From Setophaga petechia (Eukaryota; Chordata; Aves; Passeriformes; Parulidae): a stretch of 64,000 bases of DNA. This document shows, one piece after another, positions 54,001 through 61,330 of the stretch. The stretch spans positions 5,573,501 to 5,637,500 of the forward strand of contig JANCRA010000011.1 of NCBI GenBank assembly GCA_024362935.1, given 5' to 3'. Made by a program: the position numbers and the translations under genes. Under the pieces are notes generated by a model that searched no databases, had not been told where the DNA came from, and saw only the letters and a list, made by a program, of their open reading frames with translations. The stretch's first letter is position 1. Each line of letters opens with the position of its first letter.

Positions 54001-54886
54001 TTTACTAACCAAGATGACTGGAACTTAAATTTCTGCAGATCATTGTGCAGGGTTTGGGAAGCTTTTCCTTTTCTCTCTCTTTTTTTTCTCTCTCTTTTTT
54101 TTTTTTTTTTTAGCTGTAAAATGGAGCCTAGCTCCACCCCTGCTTTGTATTGCTGCTTGAAAAGACGTGTGGTAGGTAATGCAATACAGCATTAAATCAG
54201 CACACAAGCTATGGATGCCACAGATTCTCTCCCTGGATAATGTCTCTGGCAGGAACACTCTTTAGGCACAGAAAGTTGTGACCTCTTCCTGCTGCGTTTT
54301 GGAATTTTATAGGTAATAGTATCATGCATGTGTTTATTCCACAACAGCAAATTTTGTAGTGCAATTGTCTTTGAGTTGTATTTTGTTTTCCATGTGAAAC
54401 AGAGAAAAAGATGGTCATTTAATTGATAAAACTTTGTATGTGATAAGTATCCTGTATGAATAGAGTTACTGCTCTCTCACCTTCCATATTCAATGTTTGA
54501 AAAAATGTCAAAGGATAAATAGTAAAGTTCCACAGAAATTAACTGAAGTATCACAATGCATTTCTTTCCACATTTACACATCCACTCTATAAATTGGTTG
54601 ACTATATATTTTTCCTTGTATTTTTATTTAGATTCAATCAACATTAGATATGACCAGACAAACTTAAAATGTTAATTTGAAATGAGTTAACTGTACCTTG
54701 AGTCACCTGTTGGATGGCTAGCATCATCCCAGAAACAGTATCAGGAACCAAATTTTCCTTCCAGTTGTAGACAGGCACCCATGTCAAGATAGGCAGCCTT
54801 CTCATACACCAGGCTTTGATATCTTCAAAGTGAACAGCCTGGATCTTCCTCCAGACTGTGCTTCTCTTCCTTTTTGCCCCTGTCAT
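3125..54886 (-). CDS. SLC26A7: SLC26A7 anion exchanger/channel, 12 coding exons, 3' end outside the window
   Basis: Join on the minus strand: 54886-54697, 41570-41460, 37916-37744, 30200-30036, 22567-22415, 21043-20961, 19420-19273, 17233-17120, 13841-13764, 12284-12189, 5458-5352, 3191-3125. The exons splice in frame into residues 1-495 with no stop. The protein begins MTGAKRKRS and contains [59 protein letters not shown] and [20 protein letters not shown], which I recognise as SLC26A7 rather than prestin, pendrin or DRA. Known of the family: a 14-helix SulP membrane domain followed by a cytosolic STAS domain; SLC26A7 carries chloride/bicarbonate (and iodide) at the basolateral membrane of acid-secreting kidney and stomach cells and in thyroid follicles. 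Only the first residues after the membrane domain are present; the STAS exons and stop codon must lie below position 1. Every intron is GT-AG, so this is an intact gene, not a processed copy. Confidence 0.96.
3192..5351 (-). other. SLC26A7: SLC26A7 intron between exons 11 and 12
   Basis: AT-rich intron of 2160 bases. I see no repeats of known family, no RNA gene and no further exon; small open frames at 3618-3995 and 5035-5232 show no domain or codon pattern. Confidence 0.75.
5352..5458 (-). CDS. SLC26A7: SLC26A7 coding exon 11 (residues 438-473)
   Basis: This 107-base exon encodes [20 protein letters not shown] then [15 protein letters not shown], plus two bases of Arg473. It forms the last membrane helices; N-V-G-L-L-x-G-V takes the place of the D-x-G-L-L-x-x-V pattern of other SLC26 members. 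The pyrimidine-rich acceptor ends ttaaag and the donor is GTAAGA. Confidence 0.95.
7948..7979. repeat. Perfect inverted repeat, 14-bp arms, 4-base loop
   Basis: The arm AACACTTATTATCA (7948-7961) is followed by atgg and then its exact complement at 7966-7979. The next outer pair is T/T, so the stem ends there. It is not followed by a T run or flanked by a clear target duplication. Function is unknown. Confidence 0.95.
8526..8617 (+). mobile_element. CR1 LINE, truncated 3' end
   Basis: The segment gaacatggtttaggagtaga to ccaaactaaatgatcctaaa follows the consensus wording of the avian CR1 3' end (ggacatggtttagtgg..., ggttggactcgatgatctt..., ccaacctaaatgattctatg). It is sense on the plus strand and heavily 5' truncated. 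It is noncoding. Confidence 0.85.
10105..10175 (-). mobile_element. CR1 LINE scrap, diverged
   Basis: The run tcatagaaacacagaatatc followed by ...caactccaacccctgaaca resembles the reverse complement of a CR1 3' end (tcatagaatcacagaat..., agttccaacccc). It is short and diverged, so the call is tentative. Confidence 0.55.
12189..12284 (-). CDS. SLC26A7: SLC26A7 coding exon 10 (residues 406-437)
   Basis: This exon has 32 codons, phase 0/0: [20 protein letters not shown] then [12 protein letters not shown]. It encodes a membrane helix followed by the cytosolic turn L-x-x-Y-W-x-x-x-K-x-D, a pattern shared by SLC26 proteins just before the last two helices. The acceptor is ttgcag and the donor GTAAGT. 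Confidence 0.95.
12285..13763 (-). other. SLC26A7: SLC26A7 intron between exons 9 and 10
   Basis: Intron of 1479 bases, AT-rich. It holds a short direct repeat of actatatatgt at about 13552-13576. Nothing else is recognised. Confidence 0.75.
13764..13841 (-). CDS. SLC26A7: SLC26A7 coding exon 9 (residues 380-405)
   Basis: This exon has 26 codons, phase 0/0: [20 protein letters not shown] then LYWLPM. It is a single membrane helix plus its exit and is too short to be found as a free-standing open frame. The acceptor is ttgtag and the donor GTATGC. Confidence 0.94.
14704..14745. repeat. Short direct repeat of gacaagttgttaaaa
   Basis: The motif gacaagttgttaaaa occurs twice, about 25 bases apart, separated by an A-rich spacer. 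Intronic, probably slippage-derived. Confidence 0.75.
15961..16265 (-). mobile_element. CR1 LINE, truncated 3' end
   Basis: The plus strand begins with gaatcattgaatcatagaac, the reverse complement of the CR1 3' terminal octamer repeats, and goes on with aaggtcatcaagttcaacc, gggcagtctgttccaatgct and cctcttgtcctgtcacttgt, all known CR1 wording. The element is therefore on the minus strand, and only its 3' few hundred bases are present. The right edge is approximate. Open frames at 15868-16267 are shadows of it. Confidence 0.93.
17120..17233 (-). CDS. SLC26A7: SLC26A7 coding exon 8, anion-site exon (residues 342-379)
   Basis: This exon has 38 codons, phase 0/0: [20 protein letters not shown] then [18 protein letters not shown]. 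In SLC26 structures the end of this stretch forms a half-helix at the central anion site. The arginine in M-G-R-T (Arg367) aligns, by my reading, with the prestin anion-site arginine of the S-R-S motif, and G-A-K-T-Q is the family's conserved motif. The acceptor is tgcag and the donor GTAATG. Just downstream in the intron the exon-end wording AAACACAG is repeated twice (see findings). Confidence 0.96.
17234..19272 (-). other. SLC26A7: SLC26A7 intron between exons 7 and 8
   Basis: Intron of 2039 bases. It includes a moderately GC-rich stretch (about 17940-18110) that I cannot assign to a family. Overlapping open frames at 17507-18814 lie on both strands and show no domain. Confidence 0.7.
19273..19420 (-). 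CDS. SLC26A7: SLC26A7 coding exon 7 (residues 292-341)
   Basis: This 148-base exon completes Gly292, then encodes [20 protein letters not shown] and [20 protein letters not shown], ending FKYTVDDNQ. The long helix with E-x-F-G-V-A-x-V-G-Y and the K-K-F-x-Y-x-x-D-x-N-Q-E junction (the E is in the next exon) are hallmarks of the SulP core. The donor is GTAAAG; the acceptor, tttttatag, follows an A/T-rich tract. Confidence 0.95.
19421..20960 (-). other. SLC26A7: SLC26A7 intron between exons 6 and 7
   Basis: Intron of 1540 bases, AT-rich, with no repeat family, RNA gene or extra exon recognised. Confidence 0.75.
20961..21043 (-). CDS. SLC26A7: SLC26A7 coding exon 6 (residues 265-292)
   Basis: This short 83-base exon encodes [20 protein letters not shown] and VVGNIPK, plus two bases of Gly292. 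It is the middle of the membrane domain, a helix end plus a loop. The acceptor is ctatag and the donor GTAATG. Several residues differ from the mammalian sequence as I remember it, so this is among the faster-changing exons. Confidence 0.92.
21044..22414 (-). other. SLC26A7: SLC26A7 intron between exons 5 and 6
   Basis: Intron of 1371 bases. It contains a T20 homopolymer at 21183-21202. Nothing else is recognised. Confidence 0.75.
21183..21202. repeat. Poly(T) run, 20 bases
   Basis: Uninterrupted T run inside an intron. No retroposon body is visible next to it. Confidence 0.95.
22415..22567 (-). CDS. SLC26A7: SLC26A7 coding exon 5 (residues 214-264)
   Basis: This exon has 51 codons, phase 0/0. 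It begins [20 protein letters not shown] and continues with a strongly hydrophobic run ([18 protein letters not shown]), then a basic cytosolic turn [11 protein letters not shown]. It encodes one amphipathic segment, one membrane helix and the start of the next. The acceptor is ctgcag and the donor GTAAGT. Confidence 0.94.
23006..23084. repeat. A/G-rich low-complexity tract
   Basis: Starts as (aaaat)n and passes into gaaaagagg-type purine repeats. The hydrophobic open frame on the opposite strand (22744-23136) is produced largely by this tract. Confidence 0.9.
28520..28690. other. GC-rich island of unknown origin inside an intron
   Basis: This stretch (ggtggtggtgcatcccctcc and following) is much richer in G and C than its AT-rich surroundings, with a few CpGs. 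I do not recognise a repeat family, exon or RNA in it. It could be a diverged transposable element. Confidence 0.4.
28969..29120. repeat. Minisatellite, 3 copies of about 49-51 bp
   Basis: Copies begin gctgatacacacac at 28969, 29018 and 29069. Each carries an acacatgcac block, a gactcct(t/c)gaggtgca block and a ccctgg-like tail. Copies differ by several substitutions and by the length of the internal (ca)n, giving unit lengths of 49, 51 and about 52. Because the period is near a multiple of three, it makes repetitive open frames on both strands (M-C-V-C-V-type and H-T-H-M-H-type) that are not genes. Confidence 0.95.
30036..30200 (-). CDS. SLC26A7: SLC26A7 coding exon 4 (residues 159-213)
   Basis: This exon has exactly 55 codons, phase 0 at both ends. 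It encodes [20 protein letters not shown] and [20 protein letters not shown], ending SGPLAFFH. It covers two membrane helices and the conserved stretch with V-I-x-x-M-T-x-G-A shared across SLC26 proteins. The acceptor is ttttag and the donor the strong GTGAGT. Confidence 0.95.
32773..32793. repeat. (AAC)7 microsatellite
   Basis: Seven perfect AAC units followed by an A run. Intronic. Confidence 0.97.
33505..33524. repeat. (TAT)n microsatellite, six to seven units
   Basis: Perfect TAT repeat, intronic. Confidence 0.95.
37744..37916 (-). CDS. SLC26A7: SLC26A7 coding exon 3 (residues 101-158)
   Basis: This 173-base exon encodes [20 protein letters not shown], then a polar loop holding two N-glycosylation sequons (N124-F-T and N129-N-S), then [20 protein letters not shown] ending at IIQ. 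Helix 3 is followed by the extracellular loop typical of this paralogue and the start of the next helix. The acceptor is tacag. The donor, GTTGGT, is the weakest of the gene, and reading through it would append VGGDP and further intron residues. Joining to exon 4 restores [10 protein letters not shown]. Confidence 0.93.
38308..38349. repeat. 16-bp perfect AT palindrome followed by a repeated 11-mer
   Basis: actatatatatatagt (38308-38323) is self-complementary. Overlapping its end, tagtacctagc occurs at 38320-38330 and again at 38339-38349. Probably simple-sequence slippage. Confidence 0.9.
38480..39200 (-). mobile_element. Old, diverged CR1-like LINE relic
   Basis: The plus strand has tatgtcagaccaatggccca followed by tcttgcccagtactctgtct, wording typical of the reverse complement of sauropsid CR1 3' regions. 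Further along are ttggccttcacagag, a bcl-like gaattcctcaggaac block and acctgctaataattaat, in the order expected for that element. It is highly diverged; edges are approximate. Confidence 0.6.
39255..39391 (+). mobile_element. CR1 LINE, truncated 3' end
   Basis: ccatccctggaagtgttcaa, ggccaggttggatgggactc, catggcagaggggttggaac and the end ccattctat match the avian CR1 3' end closely. The element is sense on the plus strand, 5' truncated and noncoding. Confidence 0.95.
41460..41570 (-). CDS. SLC26A7: SLC26A7 coding exon 2 (residues 64-101)
   Basis: This 111-base exon encodes [20 protein letters not shown] and continues through [16 protein letters not shown]. The segment is the end of helix 1, helix 2 and the loop to helix 3, the region of the SulP signature (P-x-F-G-L-Y-G-S). 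Both edges split Gly codons (64 and 101). The acceptor reads ctatag and the donor GTAAGT. The intron before it is about 13.1 kb, the longest in the window. Confidence 0.95.
43766..43815. repeat. Perfect 12-bp inverted repeat with a 26-base loop
   Basis: CAGATTATCTGC (43766-43777) pairs exactly with GCAGATAATCTG (43804-43815). The arm has the GATTA/TAATC core often seen in homeodomain sites, but no function is shown. Confidence 0.9.
48053..48095. repeat. T11-ATT-A29 homopolymer pair
   Basis: Eleven Ts (48053-48063), then att, then 29 As (48067-48095). The A run resembles a retroposed tail, but no body of a known element flanks it. The length may be unreliable in sequencing. Confidence 0.9.
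50581..50660. repeat. (GAAAA)16 microsatellite
   Basis: Sixteen perfect GAAAA units (80 bases), preceded by a related gaaaaa. It is the longest pure tandem array in the window and likely polymorphic. Confidence 0.98.
50877..51062 (+). mobile_element. Fragment of an avian ERVL-type LTR
   Basis: It starts tgtggtgggttgat and runs through ctagccagcagttaagtacc, cactcctcctc, gagagaatcagaaaagca and acttaataagtgaatgaagg. This order matches the 5' part of an LTR family common in bird genomes. Only about 185 bases remain, stopping where a CR1 begins at 51063. No internal retroviral genes are present; orientation relative to the provirus is not certain. Confidence 0.75.
51063..51512 (-). mobile_element. 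CR1 LINE, truncated 3' end
   Basis: The plus strand begins catggaatcacagaataaac and goes on with agatcatcaagtccaactca, cctcttctccaggctgaaca and atcatcctccttaccctcct, the reverse complement of the CR1 3' region. About 450 bases remain, the longest young CR1 in the window. Open frames at 50892-51313 are shadows of it and the LTR piece. Confidence 0.95.
54062..54111. repeat. Pyrimidine (C/T) low-complexity tract
   Basis: About 50 bases of T runs and ctctct units. It lies about 590 bases downstream of the exon 1 donor (minus sense), where it reads as a purine tract. Confidence 0.95.
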
Positions 54887-54994
54887 CATTCCTACCCCAC
54901 AAAAGCAGTGCCTCTGTCAGGAGAGTGCACACTTGAGGAATCACCCTGATCTCTGTCAGTGTCCAGTTTTCTTCTGAGATTTTTCAGTTCCAAA
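54697..54994 (-). CDS. SLC26A7: SLC26A7 coding exon 1 (5' UTR plus residues 1-63 and first base of codon 64)
   Basis: The coding part runs from the ATG at 54886-54884 to 54697 and encodes the cytosolic N-terminus (basic KRKR near residues 5-8) up to LAIQQVTQ, entering helix 1. Two ATGs lie in tandem (54889-54887 and 54886-54884). I chose the second because it gives the MTGAKRK start known from mammals and has A at -3; the first would add one Met. An in-frame TGA at 54919-54917 closes the frame upstream, and no ATG occurs in the exon's 5' UTR. The acceptor is placed at 54995-54996 because a long T-rich tract precedes the AG there; a second possible acceptor (gacag, just 5' of 54913 on the minus strand) would shorten the UTR only. 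The donor is GTACAG at 54696-54691, leaving a split Gly codon. Confidence 0.92.
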
Positions 54995-57900
54995 CTAAAA
55001 AGAAAAAAAATGAACAGAAGCACTTGAGATTTCTGCAGCTGTTGTGCCACTACACTCAATGAAAACACTTATTAAGTGCTGCAATCATATAAACAGCTAC
55101 ATTAAATGCAAGAACTGTCTACAGTAAAGATCCCATTTTCTGCTGTTTGCAAAAATTTGGTCTAGTCTCACGTTAGTTTGTGATTCTTTCCCGTAACTTC
55201 CCGCTTTATATCCCTGTAATGCTTGTGCTTTTGGCCTCATTCCAGTGGCAAAATGAGGTATTACTGGGTGTGTGTGTGATATAGGCTGGGCTATGCTAAT
55301 CTGAGCAAGAAGTGCCCAGCAGAGCAGGCATCTCCCTGCCAAGCCTGGGAGAGCAGCCTTGTCCCTCCTGGGGGAGCTTTTCTGGCCGCAGGCGGGAGGC
55401 ATTAAGACCTCAGTAAAGCTCGTGCTAGAAGACTTGTCTTACTCCATCAGCATTTTGTCTTCTGAATGACACAGAAACCTTGTTTATGTAGCAAATGCAG
55501 AACATCAGGTGGCAATAAGCCCTACCAGAAACATACACAGAATCTCTCTGTAGGCTGAAACCTCAAACTTCAGAGTAACAAGCTCGAAATGCAGCGCGGG
55601 ACTGCAAGGTATCAGCTTCACATGGGCAGTGCCAAAAATTCTTGTGACAATCATTCTTTTTCAAAGCTAGTCCTTTCTGCTCTTGGCTGTCCACTCAGCA
55701 AAGGCTCTCTCAGCACAGACTGTTCACCCAGTAACATTTGTTCTTGTAATAATGTCATGCACCTTGTGTACGATACAAAGTGCTCAGACACAAAGTGATA
55801 AGGACATAGAGGAGCTTTAAATGTTCAGGCATTTAAATGCCTTTACTGTTATGGAGCAAGGACACAGTAAGCTTTCCTCTAAGTTTTCTGTATCTCTGGA
55901 TGACAAAGAAATTTAAGTTGAAATGCAAGATCCATTATATGGGTGAAGTGTCTTCCCAACCACTGTTCTGTAGTAAGCAATAAAAATCAATATATTTTTA
56001 AAATATTTCTTTTTTAAAAAATAGAAATTCATTTATATTTTATTATTTAGATTAAGGCAAAAAAACCCTGAAGCATTTTCCATCCAAAACAATTTTAGGA
56101 AAATTGAGGGTGTTTCCAAATGCAACAGGTAGACTGGCACAACGACAAATGCATCAGTTCATTCTGCTGAGTGACATTCAGTTGATGTCCACAACTGTGT
56201 CCCATAGCATTGCAAAGATAAAAAGAAGAAAGGAAGAGAAAGAAAGAATTTCTTAGCATGAGACATACCCTTAATGTTAACTATTTCTGGCATACTTATT
56301 CTTTGCCCTGCCCACTCATTAACAACATACACTTTTTAAAGACAGGTAATCTTACTTCTGTTCATTAGAATAAACCTTTAAGCATCACTTATTTTCATTT
56401 ATTCTTTTTGTGGTTTGTGTTTTTTGCTTTCTTTGGTTTTTTAACTTGAAAGTGCAGTTCAAGGATTTCATAATTGAGGCATTTATGCCTGCCAAGTTTT
56501 CACAACATAAATCTTTTCCTTTCAATAGTCAGAAGTGGACAGGAATCCACTATGTGAGCTACAATGAGAGCTACTCAGCAGTCAGGTGCTGCTTAGTTTT
56601 GATGAAATGTTCAGTACCTCTAACTACAACAGTATTTACCATGAAATAAAAATTAAAATACATTTCTACACATAAATATGCATGTGCAAAAATATCCCCA
56701 AATATAGGTACTTGTGTAAAAAGAGCCAAAGAGCCTAGCCTCATTTTTTTTTTTTATCATTGTTTGCTAAAAGCTCTGGATATTCTGTAACAGGCAAAAA
56801 AACCCACAGTGGGAAACCAAAGAACTATGGCTAAACACACAAGAACATATTCTCCAGTCCTCAAAGTTCTTACACCAAAATGCTGACAATGTTTGAGAAG
56901 GTCTGTAGTTGAGATTTTCCCACCTCCTAATTGCAGAGTCAGTTAAACTGGACAAGTTTACCTCATTCCCATATTAGTATCTGAACACCTAGGATTGCCA
57001 TTATCAACAGATATTATTCCCTACCAATAACAAAGGATGGTATCTCTCTGTAAGTGTGGGCATGCATGAGTGCAAACATCCTACAGCTGCTGTGGAATTT
57101 TTGTGGAAACTTTGTTTAACCCCAACAATAATTTTTGATAAGTAAAAAACTGCATTACCCATAAATCTGAAGTTGATAATATTATCACTATTGAAATACA
57201 TTCTTCATTGTAACTCTGAAATTAATAAATAATCCTAGTTACCTGTGAAGCAACAAAGCAACATTTCAGTTACTAACCCCCAGAGAAATCAACATTTTTA
57301 AGGGAAAACTGATGTATAGGTTTGTATAAAAAGCCTGTACCTCACTACAAAATATTACAGCCTTCGAATCCTAAAGAAACATAAAATCCCCTCCACTTTC
57401 CTAGAACACTTCAGTATCCTAATGGAAACACGGTGTATCACACACACAACATTTTAACTTTTTCCCATCAGCTGTTACAAATCTTTAATCTATACACTCC
57501 CAGACTATGCAGGCTTTCCATAGGTTAAATTGTTTCATGATGTACCTGAGCTATCAGGATTGTGAGACCCTCTCTTGCTCTGAAACAAGTGAATAAAACT
57601 TCATTTCCTGGAACACCAAAGGATAAGCATGAGAAACCTTTGGTTTTATATATTTAAATCAGTGTATTCGCACACACTTTTGTAATATTAGATGCTTCAC
57701 AATTAGCTTTTTTGATAATCTCATATGAGTAAAACCTATCTTCAAGTGATTACCAAAGTAGGTTTTTTGTTTGTTCTGGAAATGCATAAAAATATTCTAG
57801 CAGAATATTTATGTACAATGCTAAAAAGATAATTACCATAAGTCAAAAATTAGAATACAGATAATATATAGAAGGAGATATTTATGGCATCATGATTCAG

Positions 57901-59540
57901 ATATGGTGGGCTTTTAAATCCTGATTTGCAACAAGTTCCAAAAATAAATGGGGTGACCTCAGGTCCTCTAACATTTACATACATGAGAAGTCTACATACA
58001 TGGTGGATATATGAAGAAAAGGGGGTTGATTCTCTAGCTCTGGCCTCAAGGGATTAAAAAAAAAATAATCTGACACCTTACTCCAATTTAGACCCCAAAA
58101 GGAAAAATTGTGGTGAACTCTGACAGAGAAGCCCTAAATCCACTTCTTATGGAAGCAGGAAAATCTTTGGAGGAATTCTTTGGGTTCTTGCATGAGAACT
58201 GCCTTTAGATGTCACATAAACTGGCAGGCAAGTTCAAAAACTATACCTATGTGTACATACACTCATAGAACTTAAATGAACTTATTCACACCTCAGACAG
58301 GCATAGATGAAAAAAAAATGGAACATGTGGAGTCTCCCTCACTGGAGATATTCAAGAACCATGTGGACACAATCCTGTGCCATGCATTCTGGAATGGCCC
58401 TGCTTGAGCAAGGAGGTTGGACCAGATGACCCACTGTGCTCCCTTCCAACCTTAACCACTGTGATTCTGCAGTGAATATTTTTATGCAGTGGGACTTGAT
58501 CTTTGTAAGTTTTCTCAGGAAGGAACTAAATATCTGCAAACATCCAGCATTAAACCAGTTTGAACTAACTGAACCTGTGCTCCTGCTGCTGTGCATAATT
58601 TTTTCCCCTCAAGAAAATCCAGAGTATCCAACTCATTTCCCAAAGTCCTCCCTTCCACCATCACTGGGTAAAGGGAAGGATGTGCTATCATTAACCCAAA
58701 ACTACACACACCTGCTGGCTGGCCGCTGGCAAAAATACATTAGATCTTAAGATTTAGATCTGAATATATAATGAATACATAATGATTGAGCTTTCCTCAC
58801 CTTTCTATTCTGTGCAGAAACTAATTGCTGTTCATTCTTGTCCTCTATCCTGACCAAAATTTTTATGAACTCAGTTTTGGTGCTGCTCTGTTTCTGTCAA
58901 ATAAGATAAGCATGGCTAAATTATTAAGGTGATACTAAGTGAAAGACTTAGGAAAATAAGACAGGCAAAAATCTTGGTCACGTAAAGCTTGTGTCCTTAG
59001 CAACTATGGCTAAAATTCTTAGACAATTTTTTCCTATGAACAATTTAAAGTATTTTGACAAAGTACAACTGGATAGTAATGAAAGTCAAATATTAAAAAG
59101 AGCGTGATGGAAAATAATTTAGAGAGACCAAATTGTGCAGTTCATATATTGCAGAACGTAGCACATGGGAAAATAATACAAATGACTAGAATTAAAACAG
59201 AGTGCTGATAAATGCAACAACACAGTGATAGAAATCCACACTGTTCAAAACAGCATTCCTGAATTTTGAGAATTTGTAAAAAAGTAGGCTATCAACCACA
59301 TGTATTACATAAACCTGGGTTAAACCACAACACTAGCCAGAGAAGAAGCATATGTGTAAGTATGCAAATCACTTATTACTGATGTTTAAATAACTTTCCC
59401 CTCTGAATTTCTGCTGTATCAAAGCCAGACAAAATCCACAAACTCAAAAGCTTGCCAATTTATCTCCCATGCTTGGATGCAATGCATTTTCAGTAATAAT
59501 TAACTTCAAAAACACTGATTTCAGTCACCAATTACTTGAA
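54995..59540. other. Upstream region of the SLC26A7 start-codon exon
   Basis: Because the exon at 54697-54994 opens with a splice-like acceptor, this stretch is probably a 5' UTR intron. It has a moderately GC-rich patch at 55300-55400, a purine tract at 56219-56250, and a CR1 relic at 58327-58472. Donor-like sequences on the minus strand at 57247 (CACAG|GTAACT) and 58800 (AGAAAG|GTGAGG) could close noncoding exons, but there is no independent support. Confidence 0.5.
58327..58472 (+). mobile_element. CR1 LINE, truncated 3' end
   Basis: tggagtctccctcactggag, atattcaagaaccatgtgga, gaggttggaccagatgaccc and cccttccaaccttaaccact then gtgattctgca match the avian CR1 3' end. It is sense on the plus strand and short. 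Open frames at 58339-58750 overlap it. Confidence 0.92.
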
Positions 59541-59870
59541 CGTGGACCTAAACCGAGAAAGATATGATTCTCACCCTTCACAAAACACGTAAAGCTATAA
59601 TCTCCATCCCCTCATCACGCAGAAAATTTACGACACTATGGGGACAGTAACAGCGAGGCAACACAAAAGCCAGGCGTGGCTCAAAAGGCTTGGGCTCTAC
59701 TTAAACATCTTCTCTGTAAAATGGACTTTTCAGCTCTTTTAAGGATGCTGTGCTAGGCAAAACTCCGTGAAGCAACACTGACATCGAGTGGCTTCGCCCG
59801 GTATTTCCCTTCGGCTATCGCAGGATGCGAGGGCGCGGCTCCCATCTGACGCTGTGCCGTGACATGGTGG
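59541..59870. promoter_or_regulatory. CpG-enriched patch, candidate promoter or noncoding first exon
   Basis: This is the densest CpG cluster in an otherwise CpG-poor window: about eleven CpGs between 59764 and 59870, with more scattered through 59541-59655. It lies about 4.9 kb upstream of the start-codon exon. On the minus strand GAAGG|GTGAGAA near 59573 could be the donor of a first exon. A promoter role for SLC26A7 is inference; it could also be a CpG-rich relic. Confidence 0.35.
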
Positions 59871-61019
59871 GTTTTGAACTGGATAATATTAACTATATAG
59901 TTTATTAACACAGTTAGTTGAAAATCAGATATCTGTAGCATCAAAAAAAGATTTACTCCCTAAATTTTCAATGTGTTTACTGGTCAGAAATTCAGAAATT
60001 TAAGACAGGAGGTCAACTGCTTGATTAGGAAGGTACTGAACCATGGGAGCTCCTTATGCTCAGGATCAGTCTGCTCTGTGCACACCTAATGAATGGCGAA
60101 GGGAGTGTAGAATAAGCAAAAAAAAAAAAAACAACATAGTGCAATCATGCTCTTAAACTCTGTTCCTAATGACATGTCTGCTAATAAATTGCCATAAATA
60201 GCTAATGAAATTTTTTAAAAAAATTTATTAGCAAGTTAGATTATTTTAGCATATCTAAAATGATAATAAGAAACATAGTAGTGTCCACTCCCTATGGAAA
60301 ATACCTTCTTAAGAAAATGTAATTTTTCATTTTCTCTTAAGGTTGTTTTTAGCAGCTGTTTGAAGGTTACCTTCAAATTAGTCAAAGAGAGCTTATTTTT
60401 TTTCTTTTTAAACTGGGTTAAGTGTCACAGAATGGACTAGAAACAGATTTAAGAACTCTTACATTAGAGAAAACGTCTTGATAGGCAAAATACATAAATC
60501 TATTAACACAAACAGTGGCATTTAACAGAAATATTTTGTGGTAACCTCTTCCCCTTGACACAGATTTGTCTGTGCAAGAGAAACGCTGTTTAAGGTTTCA
60601 ACATCAAGAACACATGTTGAAAAAATATTTAAATCACAGGCATTGGTTTCTTCATATTATTTCACTTAACCAAAAGTTACGACAGAGTAAACCAGATTTT
60701 CTGATTACTGAGTGCACAAGCCAGCCTATAAGCCACACAAATAAAGGAGAACTTTTCAACTTAGGAAACAAAAAAATTCAAACTCAAATGACCCCTTCTC
60801 TTGCATATCTTATTGACCAGTGGATGCTCAGCAGCCTGTGGAATGGAGTAACCACACCACAGAAGCAGATCTTCACTGGTTTCAGTTCCAGCCTTGATTT
60901 CCAGAGAATGAGGCAAAGCCTCTGCTCACTCTGGGCATCCTTTCATTTCAAAGCAGCGTGTACTGAGCCTTTAAGCACATCTTGAAGAATATCCATTCTC
61001 ATGTCTGAGACCTAATCTG

Positions 61020-61330
61020 TAAGTGATGGTGCTGAGACCTGGCCGACCAGATGCTGTGGGACACTGGGCCACAGATGCAGCTGGGAGGGCCAAATCTGAG
61101 CTCCTGTAGAAGAGTACAATCAATGCAGGCAGCTCAGGGCGCAGCTGCAGAGCCAGCTGCAAATCGGGCTCTGGGTGGCAGGAGCCCGTGGCAAGAGGCC
61201 ATGAACTGCAAAGGGCTGGGGACCTGTGACGGCAGCCAGGTGACCTGGCACTGAGACACAGCAGGACCCAATGAAACAACAGGAAGACCCCAAACTATTG
61301 CACACCTAAGGTAAGGTTATAAAAGCCCCA
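61020..61330 (+). promoter_or_regulatory. GC-rich stretch ending in a TATA-like box, LTR-like or promoter-like
   Basis: A block rich in cagctg and ctgcag words (61030-61260) is followed by a TATAAAAG at 61318-61325 and then a gccccagggagtcctttatt run. A consensus-like donor AAG|GTAAGG lies just upstream, at 61308-61316. The order GC block, TATA, short leader is like a solo LTR or a tissue-specific promoter. I cannot match it to a family and see no terminal repeats, so the call is weak. Confidence 0.25.

Larger units (their letters stand above)
41571..54696 (-). other. SLC26A7: SLC26A7 intron between exons 1 and 2
   Basis: Intron of 13126 bases. Contents listed separately: inverted repeat (43766-43815), T11/A29 tract (48053-48095), (GAAAA)16 (50581-50660), LTR fragment (50877-51062), CR1 (51063-51512), and pyrimidine tract (54062-54111). 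A GC-rich patch at about 46650-46790 is unassigned. Open frames up to 131 codons (42714-43109) have no recognisable domain. Confidence 0.75.

Noticed and set aside
54040..54258. Minus-strand frame ending in a Lys-rich tail
   Set aside because: The tail is the complement of the pyrimidine tract at 54062-54111.
54644..54696. Extension of exon 1 past residue 63 ([10 protein letters not shown]...)
   Set aside because: This is read-through into the intron; splicing at GTACAG to exon 2 restores the conserved QGLAFAV sequence.
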